From Chryseobacterium caseinilyticum (GTDB taxonomy: Bacteria; Bacteroidota; Bacteroidia; Flavobacteriales; Weeksellaceae), in contig NZ_JACYFS010000001.1 in NCBI RefSeq assembly GCF_014837145.1, positions 1,550,001 through 1,614,000 of the forward strand: a stretch of 64,000 bases of DNA. The letters are read 5' to 3'. This document shows positions 1-7,618 of the stretch, piece after piece. The notes under the pieces are model-generated. The model was not told the DNA's origin, made no database searches, and saw nothing but the letters and a program-made list of their open reading frames with translations. A program made the position numbers and the translations under genes. Each line of letters opens with the position of its first letter. Positions within the stretch are counted from its first letter, which is position 1.

Positions 1-219
1 AATTCCTTTTCCGTAAGGAATGATGATGTGATCTGTTTCTGCTCCTACGTAAGGACCAAGTTTCAACTCATCTTTATCTCCGTTTTTGAAGTAAAAACCC
101 GTCCAGTTGAAGTAGGAAATTTCCTGATCCAACAGGTGACAAACCTTTTCAAGTTTCTCTTCTGTATTATGTTTCGGACTTTCAAGAATAGACGAAAGTC
201 TCTTTTTTAATTCTGACAT
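1..219 (-). CDS. GAF-domain protein, likely free methionine-(R)-sulfoxide reductase (partial, 3' end outside window)
   Basis: An open frame of 73 codons begins at an ATG at 219 and runs off the left edge without a stop. The visible N-terminus contains FNWTGFYF, then LKLGPYVG and IPYGKGI. This is the pattern of the GAF-fold free methionine-(R)-sulfoxide reductase (fRMsr) family, which reduces free oxidised methionine in the cytosol. The catalytic cysteines of that family lie further downstream and cannot be seen, so a plain GAF sensor is not excluded. It lies 11 bp after the stop of the gene at 231-1658 and is probably co-transcribed with it. Confidence 0.75.
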   Translation of the reverse strand, partial: MSELKKRLSSILESPKHNTEEKLEKVCHLLDQEISYFNWTGFYFKNGDKDELKLGPYVGAETDHIIIPYGKGI

Positions 220-230
220 TATTTTATATT

Positions 231-1658
231 TTACGAGAATTGTTTCAGTGAAAGTTCTTTCTTGTAGCCAAACATGCTTCTTTCTTTAATCATATCTGCC
301 ACACCTTCAGGAATTTGATCTTCCCAACCGGCAATATTGCATGTAATCTTTCTGAGAATTTCTCTTGAATAAATCTCCAGGAATTCAGGGTTAAAGTTTT
401 CAATATCTACAATTCTGTCGTTGGTTTTGAAATATTTGTAAAGTTCCTTCAGATTATCACCCACTTTCAGTGTTGTAGAATTTAGAAGCTCCTGTGTTTC
501 AGGATCTTTGTAAGGATAAAGATATACCCGCATTCCGTTTCTGAAGAATTTACCGAATGCCTCAAGAATTCCTCCAGAAAGATTTTTGTAGTATTTCTCG
601 TCAAATACCATCAACAGGTTGTTTACACCCATCGCAACACCGATATCGCCGGTAGTGTAAGCAGAGAAGTAATCGATCAGTCTGTAGTATTCTGAGAAAT
701 TTGAAATAATAACCGTGTAACCCAATTTTCCTAAAACATCCACTCTGTCGAGGAAATCTCTTTCGTCGATATCTCCGTCTGCACGCAGGTTTGAGATGGT
801 AATTTCAATGAAAATTTCGGTCTGCTCCTGAGTACACTGAGAATCTTTCATAAACATTTCGATACCGCTTTCCAGCATGTCGATGTTAACCTTAGTTACA
901 GGTCTGAAACTTCCTCTTACCGCAAAAATATTTTTCTTGTACAGAAGATCTGCGGGAAGCATATTGTTGCCTTCAGAATTGAAAACTACAGCGTCGGTCA
1001 TTCCGTTTTTCACGAGCTGCAGCGACATGAGACGGTTGTCTACATAATCGAAAACAGGTCCGCTGAAATCTATCATATCGATTTCCAGATTGTCTTTTGC
1101 AATATCGTCGTAGAGAGATTCAATTAAATTTCTCGGATTATCTGAATATTTGTAAGCTCCGTAGATCAGGTTAACACCTAAATTACCAAGCGTTTCCTGC
1201 TGTAAAGTAGCGTCATTTTCTTTAAATTTAACGTGAATAACGATCTCATTGTACTGAGCATCGACTTCACTCTGAAAACGGATTCCTACCCAGCCGTGGC
1301 CTTTTAAAGTTTTGTCAAAATTAATCGTCGTAACGGTGTTGGCGTAAGAAAAATACTTTCTGTTGGGATGATTTTCCCGCGAGATACGTTCTTCTATCAA
1401 TGCCACCTCATATCTGAGCATTTTGCGCAGACGGTTTTGGGTAACATATCTGTTTTTAACCTCTTTACCATAAATGGCATCACTGAAATCCTTATCGTAG
1501 GCTGACATAGCCTTTGCGATGGTAGACGACGCTCCTCCTGCTCTGAAAAAATGCCGAACGGTCTCCTGCCCTGCTCCAATTTCTGCGAAAGTACCATAAA
1601 TAGTAGGATCTAGATTTATTGTCAATGCTTTTTGCTTGGGCGTAAGTTTCTGATACAT
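231..1658 (-). CDS. Conserved protein of unknown function (475 aa)
   Basis: The protein begins MYQKLTPKQKALTINLD and continues YGTFAEIGAGQETVRHFF. This opening is shared by a widespread bacterial family that databases often label, without good reason, as TonB-dependent receptor or nicotinate-nucleotide adenylyltransferase. I see no signal peptide, plug or barrel, so a soluble cytoplasmic protein is more likely. The frame stays open upstream to 2006, but that part would overlap the divergent MBL gene. The ATG at 1658 matches the family start and leaves a 55-bp divergent intergenic gap. That gap holds a minus-strand TAATTTTG, which fits the Bacteroidota -7 motif. Function unknown. Confidence 0.8.
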   Translation of the reverse strand: MYQKLTPKQKALTINLDPTIYGTFAEIGAGQETVRHFFRAGGASSTIAKAMSAYDKDFSDAIYGKEVKNRYVTQNRLRKMLRYEVALIEERISRENHPNRKYFSYANTVTTINFDKTLKGHGWVGIRFQSEVDAQYNEIVIHVKFKENDATLQQETLGNLGVNLIYGAYKYSDNPRNLIESLYDDIAKDNLEIDMIDFSGPVFDYVDNRLMSLQLVKNGMTDAVVFNSEGNNMLPADLLYKKNIFAVRGSFRPVTKVNIDMLESGIEMFMKDSQCTQEQTEIFIEITISNLRADGDIDERDFLDRVDVLGKLGYTVIISNFSEYYRLIDYFSAYTTGDIGVAMGVNNLLMVFDEKYYKNLSGGILEAFGKFFRNGMRVYLYPYKDPETQELLNSTTLKVGDNLKELYKYFKTNDRIVDIENFNPEFLEIYSREILRKITCNIAGWEDQIPEGVADMIKERSMFGYKKELSLKQFS

Positions 1659-1713
1659 TAGGACGTGTAATTTTTTCGTAAATTTACCAAAATTAAACCA
1701 ACCTCGAAAGAAA

Positions 1714-2475
1714 ATGAAGTTGAAATTTTTAGGCACCGGAACCTCACAGGGCGTTCCCGTTATTGGATGCGAATGCGAGGTTTGTAAGTCTGCCAATCCA
1801 AAAGATACACGATTCAGGTCTTCAGTGATGATTACCTCGGATGAAGGTAAAAAAATCCTCATCGACTGTGGCCCCGATTTCCGGCAGCAAATGCTTCTGA
1901 ATAATGAGGGACATATTGACATCGTACTGATTACCCACGAGCACAATGACCATGTGATCGGACTTGATGATATGCGGCCTTTGATTTTCAAAACCGGAAA
2001 AAACATGCCAGTTTACTGCCTTGAAAGGGTGGGAAATGAGGTAAAAAACAGATTTCCGTATGCCTTTGCTGATGTTAGATATCCGGGAGCTCCGGCTTTT
2101 GACCTGCACTCAATTACCAACCGGAAATTTACTTTTGAAGATACAGAAATCGATCCTGTTGCAGTGAATCATCATACACTACCGATTTTAGGTTTTAAAT
2201 TTAAAAAGCTGGCGTACATTACCGATGCAAGCTCGATATCTGATAAAGAAAAACTGAAAGATCTGGATGTACTGATTGTAAACTGCATCCGTAAATTTGA
2301 TCCGCATCCTGCCCATTTTATTTTGCCTGATGTGATCAGACTGCAGGAAGAGTTTAAACCGAAAAAAATATTTCTGACCCATATCAGCCATCATTTTGGA
2401 TTATATGATATTGAAGAAGAACAGCTTCCGGCCGGAATGCATCTTGCCTACGACGGTCTGGAAATAAATTTCTAA
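1714..2475 (+). CDS. MBL-fold metallo-hydrolase, PhnP-like
   Basis: A 253-residue metallo-beta-lactamase fold hydrolase. It starts MKLKFLGTGTSQGVPV and has the metal-binding motif THEHNDHVIGLDD near residues 74-86, with further histidines downstream (NHHTLPILGF, THISHHFG). The early C-x-C-x2-C cluster (CECEVC) and the length fit the PhnP/RNase Z-like branch, which contains cyclic phosphodiesterases that bind two metal ions. The substrate cannot be told from sequence. It is transcribed divergently from the conserved gene at 231-1658 and followed by the tRNA-Leu promoter. Confidence 0.85.
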   Translation: MKLKFLGTGTSQGVPVIGCECEVCKSANPKDTRFRSSVMITSDEGKKILIDCGPDFRQQMLLNNEGHIDIVLITHEHNDHVIGLDDMRPLIFKTGKNMPVYCLERVGNEVKNRFPYAFADVRYPGAPAFDLHSITNRKFTFEDTEIDPVAVNHHTLPILGFKFKKLAYITDASSISDKEKLKDLDVLIVNCIRKFDPHPAHFILPDVIRLQEEFKPKKIFLTHISHHFGLYDIEEEQLPAGMHLAYDGLEINF

Positions 2476-2495
2476 AATTTTATTTAAAATAATTT

Positions 2496-2524
2496 TTGAG
2501 TTTTAATAAAACTTTCTATATTTG
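2496..2524 (+). promoter_or_regulatory. Promoter of tRNA-Leu
   Basis: A TTG at 2496-2498 is followed after 18 bp by TATATTTG at 2517-2524. This matches the Bacteroidota -33/-7 consensus (TTG, about 19 bp, TAnnTTTG) and lies 28 bp before the tRNA. Confidence 0.7.
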
Positions 2525-2552
2525 CACACCGATTTACAGCAATGTAACACCA

Positions 2553-2632
2553 GCCCAGGTGGCGGAATTGGTAGACGCGCTGGTCTCAAACACCAGTTCT
2601 TAGGAGTACCGGTTCGATCCCGGTCCTGGGTA
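2553..2632 (+). tRNA. tRNA-Leu (anticodon CAA)
   Basis: The acceptor arms GCCCAGG and CCTGGGT pair, with one G-U at the end. The anticodon arm CTGGT / ACCAG encloses the loop CTCAAAC, which gives anticodon CAA for UUG codons. The T arm ACCGG-TTCGATC-CCGGT is complete, and an 11-nt variable region fits a leucine tRNA. CCA does not appear to be fully encoded. A strong promoter precedes it and a terminator follows. Confidence 0.95.
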
Positions 2633-2635
2633 CAG

Positions 2636-2668
2636 AAACCACTGATTATCAGTGGTTTTTTTTGTTTT
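2636..2668 (+). terminator. Rho-independent terminator of tRNA-Leu
   Basis: AACCACTG pairs with CAGTGGTT around a short loop and is followed by a run of eight T. Confidence 0.9.
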
Positions 2669-2692
2669 TTCACTATATCTCATTCAAAACTT

Positions 2693-3439
2693 TTATATTT
2701 CTACTATCAGTTCCTTTTCAAAACCATTATATTTTTCAGTAACGTAACCATGCGGATTGCAGATGACTTCGGTTTCTCCTATTTTATATCTTGAAGGTGT
2801 GTGAATGTGGCCGTGAATCCAAAACAGCGGCTGATGCAGTTCAATAAAATCTTCTAAGTTGGAAGCGTATGCAGAAGTGACAGGATCAGTTTTAAAATGT
2901 TCAGGAACTGATTGGAGACTCGGCGCGTGATGTGTGACAACAATGTTTTTCAGTTCTTTAGAAGTTTCCAGACTTTCTTTTAGCCAGTGTTTTGAGATTT
3001 GATGTATTTTAAATGTATCAATACTTCTCATCTTCGAATAAGAGGGATCAAGTCTTATTAATTTATAATCATTCATTTCAGCCTGACAAAGACTTCCGTA
3101 AGCCATAGGACTTCCAAAAATAGAGAAGTCTGTCCATAAAGTTGCGCCATGAAATCTTACATCTTCAATATCCACAAAAGAATCTTCCAGCACAAACACA
3201 TTAGAATTTTAAGCAGCTGCTTTGATTTTATTTAAAGTTTTCGGATATGATCCTTTGTAATATTCGTGATTTCCTAAAATGTAAATTACAGGTTTACCGG
3301 GAATTTTAGTTTTAATCCATTCGATTCCTTTTGTTCCTAAATTGATATCTCCTGCCAGCAAAACTACGTCTGCATTATCAAAAGATAAATCAGTAAAACC
3401 AAGTTCCTGATGTAAATCGCTGATGATTTGAATTTTCAT
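2693..3439 (-). pseudogene. Metallophosphoesterase interrupted by an in-frame stop
   Basis: Two open frames lie in the same reading frame: an N-terminal part (3439 down to 3209) and a C-terminal part (down to 2693), separated only by a TAA codon at 3209-3211. The first part starts MKIQIISDLHQELGF and holds the calcineurin-like metal motifs D-x-H (SDLH), GD (LAGDIN) and GNHE (LGNHEYY). The second part carries THHAP and the final GHIHTPS motif. Joined, they would make one complete phosphoesterase of about 248 residues. One base change of a sense codon to TAA explains the break. It may be a true recent pseudogene or a sequencing error. A separate downstream protein from the GTG at 3199 would lack half of the metal site. 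Confidence 0.8.
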
Positions 3440-3537
3440 GATTTAAAAATAATTTAATTTAAACTAAAAACTGCAAATAGATTTGATTTAAAAAATAAAA
3501 ATCTAAAAATCAAGCGTTTAAATACGAATATTTAAAA

Positions 3538-3583
3538 AGTCTACTAAAAAAGTAGACTAATAAAAATATATGTTTTATATTTG
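3538..3583 (+). promoter_or_regulatory. Promoter of the methionine operon with an overlapping dyad (possible operator)
   Basis: TATATTTG at 3576-3583 is a perfect -7 element (TAnnTTTG). The expected -33 region has no TTG but contains a perfect inverted repeat, AGTCTACT, five A, AGTAGACT (3538-3558). Such a dyad across the -33 region is a natural site for a regulator. Transcription would start near 3590, about 15 nt before the leader ORF. Confidence 0.6.
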
Positions 3584-3604
3584 CATCCGTAATCAGGTTT
3601 AACA

Positions 3605-3709
3605 ATGAAAATGAAGACAAGATTCAGATACAATTCAATGAAGAAGATACGCATCAATTATATGATGATGCAGTGCTGTATGCCTTTGTACAGGAATTTT
3701 AGTGGATGA
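3605..3709 (+). CDS. Leader peptide, 34 aa, rich in Met and Cys (candidate attenuator peptide)
   Basis: An ATG at 3605 opens a 34-codon frame ending at TGA 3707-3709. Its centre reads NYMMMQCCMPLYRNF: four Met and two Cys within seven codons (residues 20-26). It begins about 15 nt after the predicted transcription start and ends 30 nt before a terminator hairpin. The genes behind that terminator form a methionine uptake operon. Short peptides whose control codons match the amino acid handled by the downstream operon are the hallmark of ribosome-mediated attenuation. I therefore read it as a regulatory leader rather than a functional protein. Whether it is translated is not shown. Confidence 0.65.
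   Translation: MKMKTRFRYNSMKKIRINYMMMQCCMPLYRNFSG
3676..3693 (+). promoter_or_regulatory. Candidate antiterminator arm in the met leader RNA
   Basis: CTGTA (3676-3680) pairs with TACAG (3689-3693) and exposes TGCCTTTG as a loop. The GCCTTT in it (3682-3687) is perfectly complementary to AAAGGC at 3737-3742, the 5' arm of the terminator. Pairing here would block the terminator. A ribosome finishing the leader would cover this segment, whereas one stalled at the three Met codons at 3662-3670 would leave much of it free. This is inference from base pairing only. Confidence 0.5.
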
Positions 3710-3736
3710 GCTTAAACTTTTATTATGACATTTTAT

Positions 3737-3767
3737 AAAGGCTTTACCACGTTGTAGAGCCTTTTTT
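3737..3767 (+). terminator. Intrinsic terminator in the leader (attenuator)
   Basis: GGCTTTAC pairs with GTAGAGCC (one G-U) around the loop CACGTT at 3740-3761. It is flanked by AAA and followed by TTTTTT. It lies upstream of the operon, not after it, which marks it as a conditional terminator. Confidence 0.75.
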
Positions 3768-3796
3768 ATTTGCAAAAACCAATAAACAAAAACAAT

Positions 3797-4795
3797 ATGA
3801 AAACAACTGATTTTAAAAACAAATGGCTTGTTCCCATAGCATTTGTCAACATTTACATCATCTGGGGAATCACATTCCTCGCCATCTCATTCGGATTAAA
3901 TGGATTTCCACCCTTTATTCTTTCGGGACTGAGATTTTTCGCTGCCGGAATTTTATTGATTGGTTATTTAGTGGCGAAAGGAGAAAAAGCCGACTCATTA
4001 AAAAACTGGGGTAAAAATGCCGTAACCGGAATTCTGATTCTCACCGGAGGAACAGGGCTCGTTGCCTGGGGCGAACAATACGTCACAGCCTCTGAAGCCG
4101 CCATTACCATTGCAACAGGACCATTCTGGTTTATCGCCATTGATAAAAAGAACTGGAGCTATTATTTCTCAGATAAATTTATACCGATCGGACTGATATT
4201 GGGATTTGTAGGACTTATTTTATTCTTAAACGGAAGCGTCAACTCAAACACTGAAAATGTAAGTTCATCACTTCGAATTACGGCTTTTATTGTTTTGGCT
4301 TTGAGCTCTGTTGCGTGGGTTTTGGGATCTTTATATTCCAAGAAAAATCCCGCAGATCATTCAACTTTTATGAATATTTCTCAACAGTTAATCGTGGCTG
4401 GGTTAGCATCGTTTTTAGTTGCGTTTTTTAGAAGTGAATGGACTGGATTCTCTTTAGCAGCAGTTCCTACTTTGGCTTGGCTAGGTTTATTATTTCTGAT
4501 TGTCTTCGGATCAATTATCGCCTATATTTCTTACATCTGGCTTTTATCGGTAAAACCTGCAGCCATCGTCAGTACACACACTTATATTAATCCAATTGTA
4601 ACTGTTATTGCCGGATTTATCATTGCCAATCAGACCATTAACGGAAACCAACTGTACGGATTGGTCATCATATTAATCGGAGTTTTGTTAACCAATGTTA
4701 CCAAATATTTTAAACTTTCAAAACGGTCAAAAGCTAAAATCAGAAGAATTGCGAGACATTTCGGAAGAATCAGCAGACCTTATCAACCCATGTAA
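3797..4795 (+). CDS. EamA/DMT-family transporter (332 aa)
   Basis: A hydrophobic protein with about ten membrane segments and the two EamA repeats of the drug/metabolite transporter superfamily. The first repeat starts around VNIYIIWGITFLAISFGL, and the end of the second reads THTYINPIVTVIAGFIIANQ, which is typical of the family. Members export or import small metabolites, including amino acids and their derivatives. The frame is open from a TTG at 3770, but that TTG lies beside the leader terminator, so the ATG at 3797 is preferred. It is the first gene after the Met/Cys-rich leader and is 15 bp ahead of metN. This suggests a methionine-related substrate, though that is only context. Confidence 0.85.
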   Translation: MKTTDFKNKWLVPIAFVNIYIIWGITFLAISFGLNGFPPFILSGLRFFAAGILLIGYLVAKGEKADSLKNWGKNAVTGILILTGGTGLVAWGEQYVTASEAAITIATGPFWFIAIDKKNWSYYFSDKFIPIGLILGFVGLILFLNGSVNSNTENVSSSLRITAFIVLALSSVAWVLGSLYSKKNPADHSTFMNISQQLIVAGLASFLVAFFRSEWTGFSLAAVPTLAWLGLLFLIVFGSIIAYISYIWLLSVKPAAIVSTHTYINPIVTVIAGFIIANQTINGNQLYGLVIILIGVLLTNVTKYFKLSKRSKAKIRRIARHFGRISRPYQPM

Positions 4796-4810
4796 TTTTA
4801 AAAATCAGAA

Positions 4811-5839
4811 ATGATAGAAATCAAAAATATATCCAAAACTTTTCATCAGAAGAAACAGTCTTTTAAAGCTTTGGAAAACGTAAATCTCAGTATTGAAAAA
4901 GGTGATATCGTAGGCATAATCGGATTTTCGGGAGCCGGAAAAAGTACTTTAATCAGAACAGTCAACCTTTTGGAGAGACCGGACGAGGGACAGATCATCA
5001 TCAACGGAACCGACTTTACCCAATTAGGTTCAAAACAGTTGGCGAAGGAGCGTAAAAAGATCGGGATGATTTTTCAGCATTTTAATCTGCTTTCGTCAAG
5101 AACTGTTTTTGAAAATATTGCACTTCCACTCGAGCTGGACAATTTAAGTAAAGAAAAAATCCGTGATAAAGTCAACGAACTTTTAAAAATCGTCGGGCTG
5201 GAAGATAAAGCGAACGACTATCCGAAAAGCTTATCTGGCGGGCAAAAACAAAGGGTTGCGATTGCAAGAGCTTTGGCCAACGATCCTTACCTCCTGCTCT
5301 GCGACGAAGCGACCAGCGCGCTGGATCCGGCAACAACGCAATCTATTCTGCAGTTGCTGAGAGACATCAACCATCGTCTTGGAATCACCATTTTACTTAT
5401 CACCCACGAAATGGAAGTCATCAAAGCGATCTGCAACCACGTTGCTGTTATCGATAAAGGACATTTAGCAATTAAAGGAACTCTGAGTGAAATTATATCC
5501 AACAGAGAAAATCCTATCATCAAACAATTTTTAAACTCGGGAGTTATGACTATACCACAGGAACTCAGCAAAAAACTACAGAAAGAGCCGCAAGACGGAC
5601 TTTTTCCGCTGGTTGAAATTGAATTAAACGAAAAAATAAGTGTTGAAGAACTGCTTTCAATTATTTACGATCAGTATAAAATTCCATATAAACTTCTGAA
5701 AGCTGACGTGGAATATCTGGGCGATTCCAACTTTGGAAAACTTCTGCTGCATCTAAAAGGTGAAGGTGAAGAAAACCAGAAAGCGATCTATTATTTTAAT
5801 CAGAATAACATTCAAAATACTTTAAAAGGATATGCTTAG
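4811..5839 (+). CDS. metN: Methionine ABC transporter, ATP-binding protein MetN
   Basis: A 342-residue ABC ATPase on the cytoplasmic side of the importer for D/L-methionine. Walker A GFSGAGKST is at 38-46, the signature LSGGQ at 141-145 and Walker B LLLCDEA at 161-167, followed by the D-loop SALD. The region after about residue 265 is the NIL (ACT-like) domain that binds methionine and inhibits transport when the cell has enough. The length fits MetN. Its 3' end overlaps metI by 8 bp, so the two are translationally coupled. The Met/Cys-rich leader upstream probably controls its expression. Confidence 0.95.
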   Translation: MIEIKNISKTFHQKKQSFKALENVNLSIEKGDIVGIIGFSGAGKSTLIRTVNLLERPDEGQIIINGTDFTQLGSKQLAKERKKIGMIFQHFNLLSSRTVFENIALPLELDNLSKEKIRDKVNELLKIVGLEDKANDYPKSLSGGQKQRVAIARALANDPYLLLCDEATSALDPATTQSILQLLRDINHRLGITILLITHEMEVIKAICNHVAVIDKGHLAIKGTLSEIISNRENPIIKQFLNSGVMTIPQELSKKLQKEPQDGLFPLVEIELNEKISVEELLSIIYDQYKIPYKLLKADVEYLGDSNFGKLLLHLKGEGEENQKAIYYFNQNNIQNTLKGYA

Positions 5840-6488
5840 TGACTCTGTAATTTCGCTTCTTTCAAAAGGAGTCTGGGAAACTGTTTACATGACTTTTGTG
5901 TCTGGATTTTTCGGTTTTGTGCTCGGTCTTCCGGTGGGAATTCTGCTTTTCGTTACCCGAAAAGGACAGCTGTTGGAAAATACCATTTACAACAGAATTC
6001 TGTCGGTTTTGGTGAATATTTTCAGGTCAATTCCTTTTATTATTCTGATTGTGTGGATGATTCCTTTCACGAGATCTTTGGTAGGAACTTCCATCGGAAT
6101 GAATGCCGCATTAGTTCCATTAAGTATCGGGGCAGCTCCGTTTATTGCAAGATTGGTAGAAAACAGTCTTCTCGAAATTCCAAATGGACTAATTGAAACT
6201 GCGAGAGCTTTGGGAGCAAGTCCGTTTCAGATCATCAGAAAAGTTTTATTGCCTGAAGCTTTGCCTTCACTTATTAATAATGCAACGATTACTTTAATCA
6301 CTTTAGTCGGCTATTCCGCAATGGGTGGTGCTGTCGGAGCCGGTGGATTGGGACAGATCGGTTATCAGTACGGATATATCGGTTACGATGCTTTAATTAT
6401 GAATCTCGTCCTTGGATTGCTTGTCGCTTTGGTGTTTATCATTCAGTTTTCGGGAGACAGATTGGCGAAAAGGGTTGATCATAGATGA
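5832..6488 (+). CDS. metI: Methionine ABC transporter permease MetI
   Basis: A 218-residue inner-membrane permease with five predicted membrane segments. The EAA motif region (ETARALGASPFQIIRKVLLPEALPS, residues about 120-145) contacts MetN. The sequence GYSAMGGAVGAGGLG near the C-terminus is characteristic of MetI. It forms the channel for methionine with MetN and MetQ. It starts inside the end of metN. Confidence 0.95.
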   Translation: MLSDSVISLLSKGVWETVYMTFVSGFFGFVLGLPVGILLFVTRKGQLLENTIYNRILSVLVNIFRSIPFIILIVWMIPFTRSLVGTSIGMNAALVPLSIGAAPFIARLVENSLLEIPNGLIETARALGASPFQIIRKVLLPEALPSLINNATITLITLVGYSAMGGAVGAGGLGQIGYQYGYIGYDALIMNLVLGLLVALVFIIQFSGDRLAKRVDHR

Positions 6489-6725
6489 GTTGGAGAGTCT
6501 GAGAGTTTGAGGGTTTGAGTCTTGATGGTAAAACGCAGAGGCGCAAGAATTTTTTATCCTGTATAAGTTTTAAGGTACAAAGATTTATCAGAGATAAAAT
6601 TGATTGAGAATAAGACTCAAGCAACCCATCTCGCATTCCAAACGCCACTTATCGAATCTCAAACCACGAAACCCACATCCCGCATCAAACATCCCTCACC
6701 CAACATTTAAAAAAAATAATTTACA
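6489..6725 (+). repeat. metI-metQ intergenic gap with a probable dispersed repeat
   Basis: No gene is seen in these 237 bp. The part GTAAAACGCAGAGGCGCAAG (6530-6549) followed by a T-rich run and AAGGTACAAAG resembles repeats spread through Chryseobacterium genomes. The start (6485-6520) is a string of GAG-TTTGAG-like units. Copy number elsewhere cannot be checked here. Confidence 0.35.
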
Positions 6726-7535
6726 ATGAAAAAAATAAAAATTTTAAGTTTAGCAGCAGGACTGCTTTTGTTCGGAGCGTGTAATTCTCCAAAAAAAGAT
6801 GATCCCAATTTCATCAAAGTAGGAATTACTTCCGGACCGGAACAGCAGATTGCCGAAACTGCAAGAAAAGTGGCGAAAGAAAAATATAACCTTGAAGTGG
6901 AACTGGTTTCATTTAATGATTACGTAGTTCCGAATGAGGCTTTGAACAATGGCGATATCGATGCGAATGCCTTTCAGCACGTTCCTTATCTTGATGAGCA
7001 GTCGAAACAGCGCGGTTATAAATTAGCGGTGATCGGAAATACTTTTGTCTACCCGATTGTCGCCTATTCAAAAAAGATAAAAAGCATCAGTGAACTTCAA
7101 AACGGAAGCACAATCGTTATTCCCAATGATCCAACCAACGGCGGCCGTTCGTTGCTTTTACTACAGAAAAACGGTTTATTAAAATTAAAAGACGGCATCG
7201 GTTTATTACCAAAAGTTACCGACATCGCTGAAAATCCAAAGCAACTGAAAATTCTCGAGATTGAAGCCCCCCAGCTTCCGAGAGTTCTGGATGATAAAGA
7301 AGTTGTGATTGCAGTTATCAACAATAATTTTGCAGCTCAGGCAGGTTTGGATGCCGATAAAAACGGAATTTTTAAAGAAGATAAAGATTCGCCCTACATG
7401 AATGTTGTTGTTTCAAGAGAAGACAATAAAAATACGGATAAAGTGAAAAATTTCCTCAAAGCCTATCAGTCGCAAGAAGTGGAAGACAAAGCTAAAGAAA
7501 TCTTCAAAGGTGGGGCTGTGAAGGGATGGAAATGA
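6726..7535 (+). CDS. metQ: Methionine-binding lipoprotein MetQ (NlpA family)
   Basis: A 269-residue substrate-binding protein. A lipoprotein signal peptide ends at the lipobox FGAC with Cys19, so the protein is anchored to the membrane. The mature part begins with FIKVGITSGPEQQIAE, the usual NlpA-family start, and includes GDIDANAFQHVPYLD and PNDPTNGGRSLLLLQ, which line the methionine pocket. It delivers methionine to MetI. It lies 237 bp after metI, behind a repeat, and ends before a two-way terminator shared with purA. Confidence 0.93.
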   Translation: MKKIKILSLAAGLLLFGACNSPKKDDPNFIKVGITSGPEQQIAETARKVAKEKYNLEVELVSFNDYVVPNEALNNGDIDANAFQHVPYLDEQSKQRGYKLAVIGNTFVYPIVAYSKKIKSISELQNGSTIVIPNDPTNGGRSLLLLQKNGLLKLKDGIGLLPKVTDIAENPKQLKILEIEAPQLPRVLDDKEVVIAVINNNFAAQAGLDADKNGIFKEDKDSPYMNVVVSREDNKNTDKVKNFLKAYQSQEVEDKAKEIFKGGAVKGWK

Positions 7536-7570
7536 TTGAGTGAATTGTGAATTGTGAATTTACAAAAACA

Positions 7571-7600
7571 AAAAACCGCTTTCGAAAAAAGCGGTTTTTT
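7571..7600. terminator. Bidirectional terminator between metQ and purA
   Basis: AAAACCGCTTT pairs with AAAGCGGTTTT around a short loop, with A and T runs on both flanks. It can therefore end transcripts from either side. Confidence 0.9.
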
Positions 7601-7618
7601 ATATTTTAAAAAAATTCC

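Noticed and set aside
28..210. Plus-strand open frame at the left edge
   Set aside because: It is antisense to the GAF-domain gene, whose protein sequence is clearly conserved in the other strand's frame.
1659..2006. N-terminal extension of the 475-aa conserved protein
   Set aside because: It lies fully antisense to the MBL gene and shows no conserved protein character. The family start is at 1658.
3197..3199. GTG as a true start of a separate protein at 2693-3199
   Set aside because: The reading frame continues exactly from the upstream half, and the second half alone lacks the first metal ligands.
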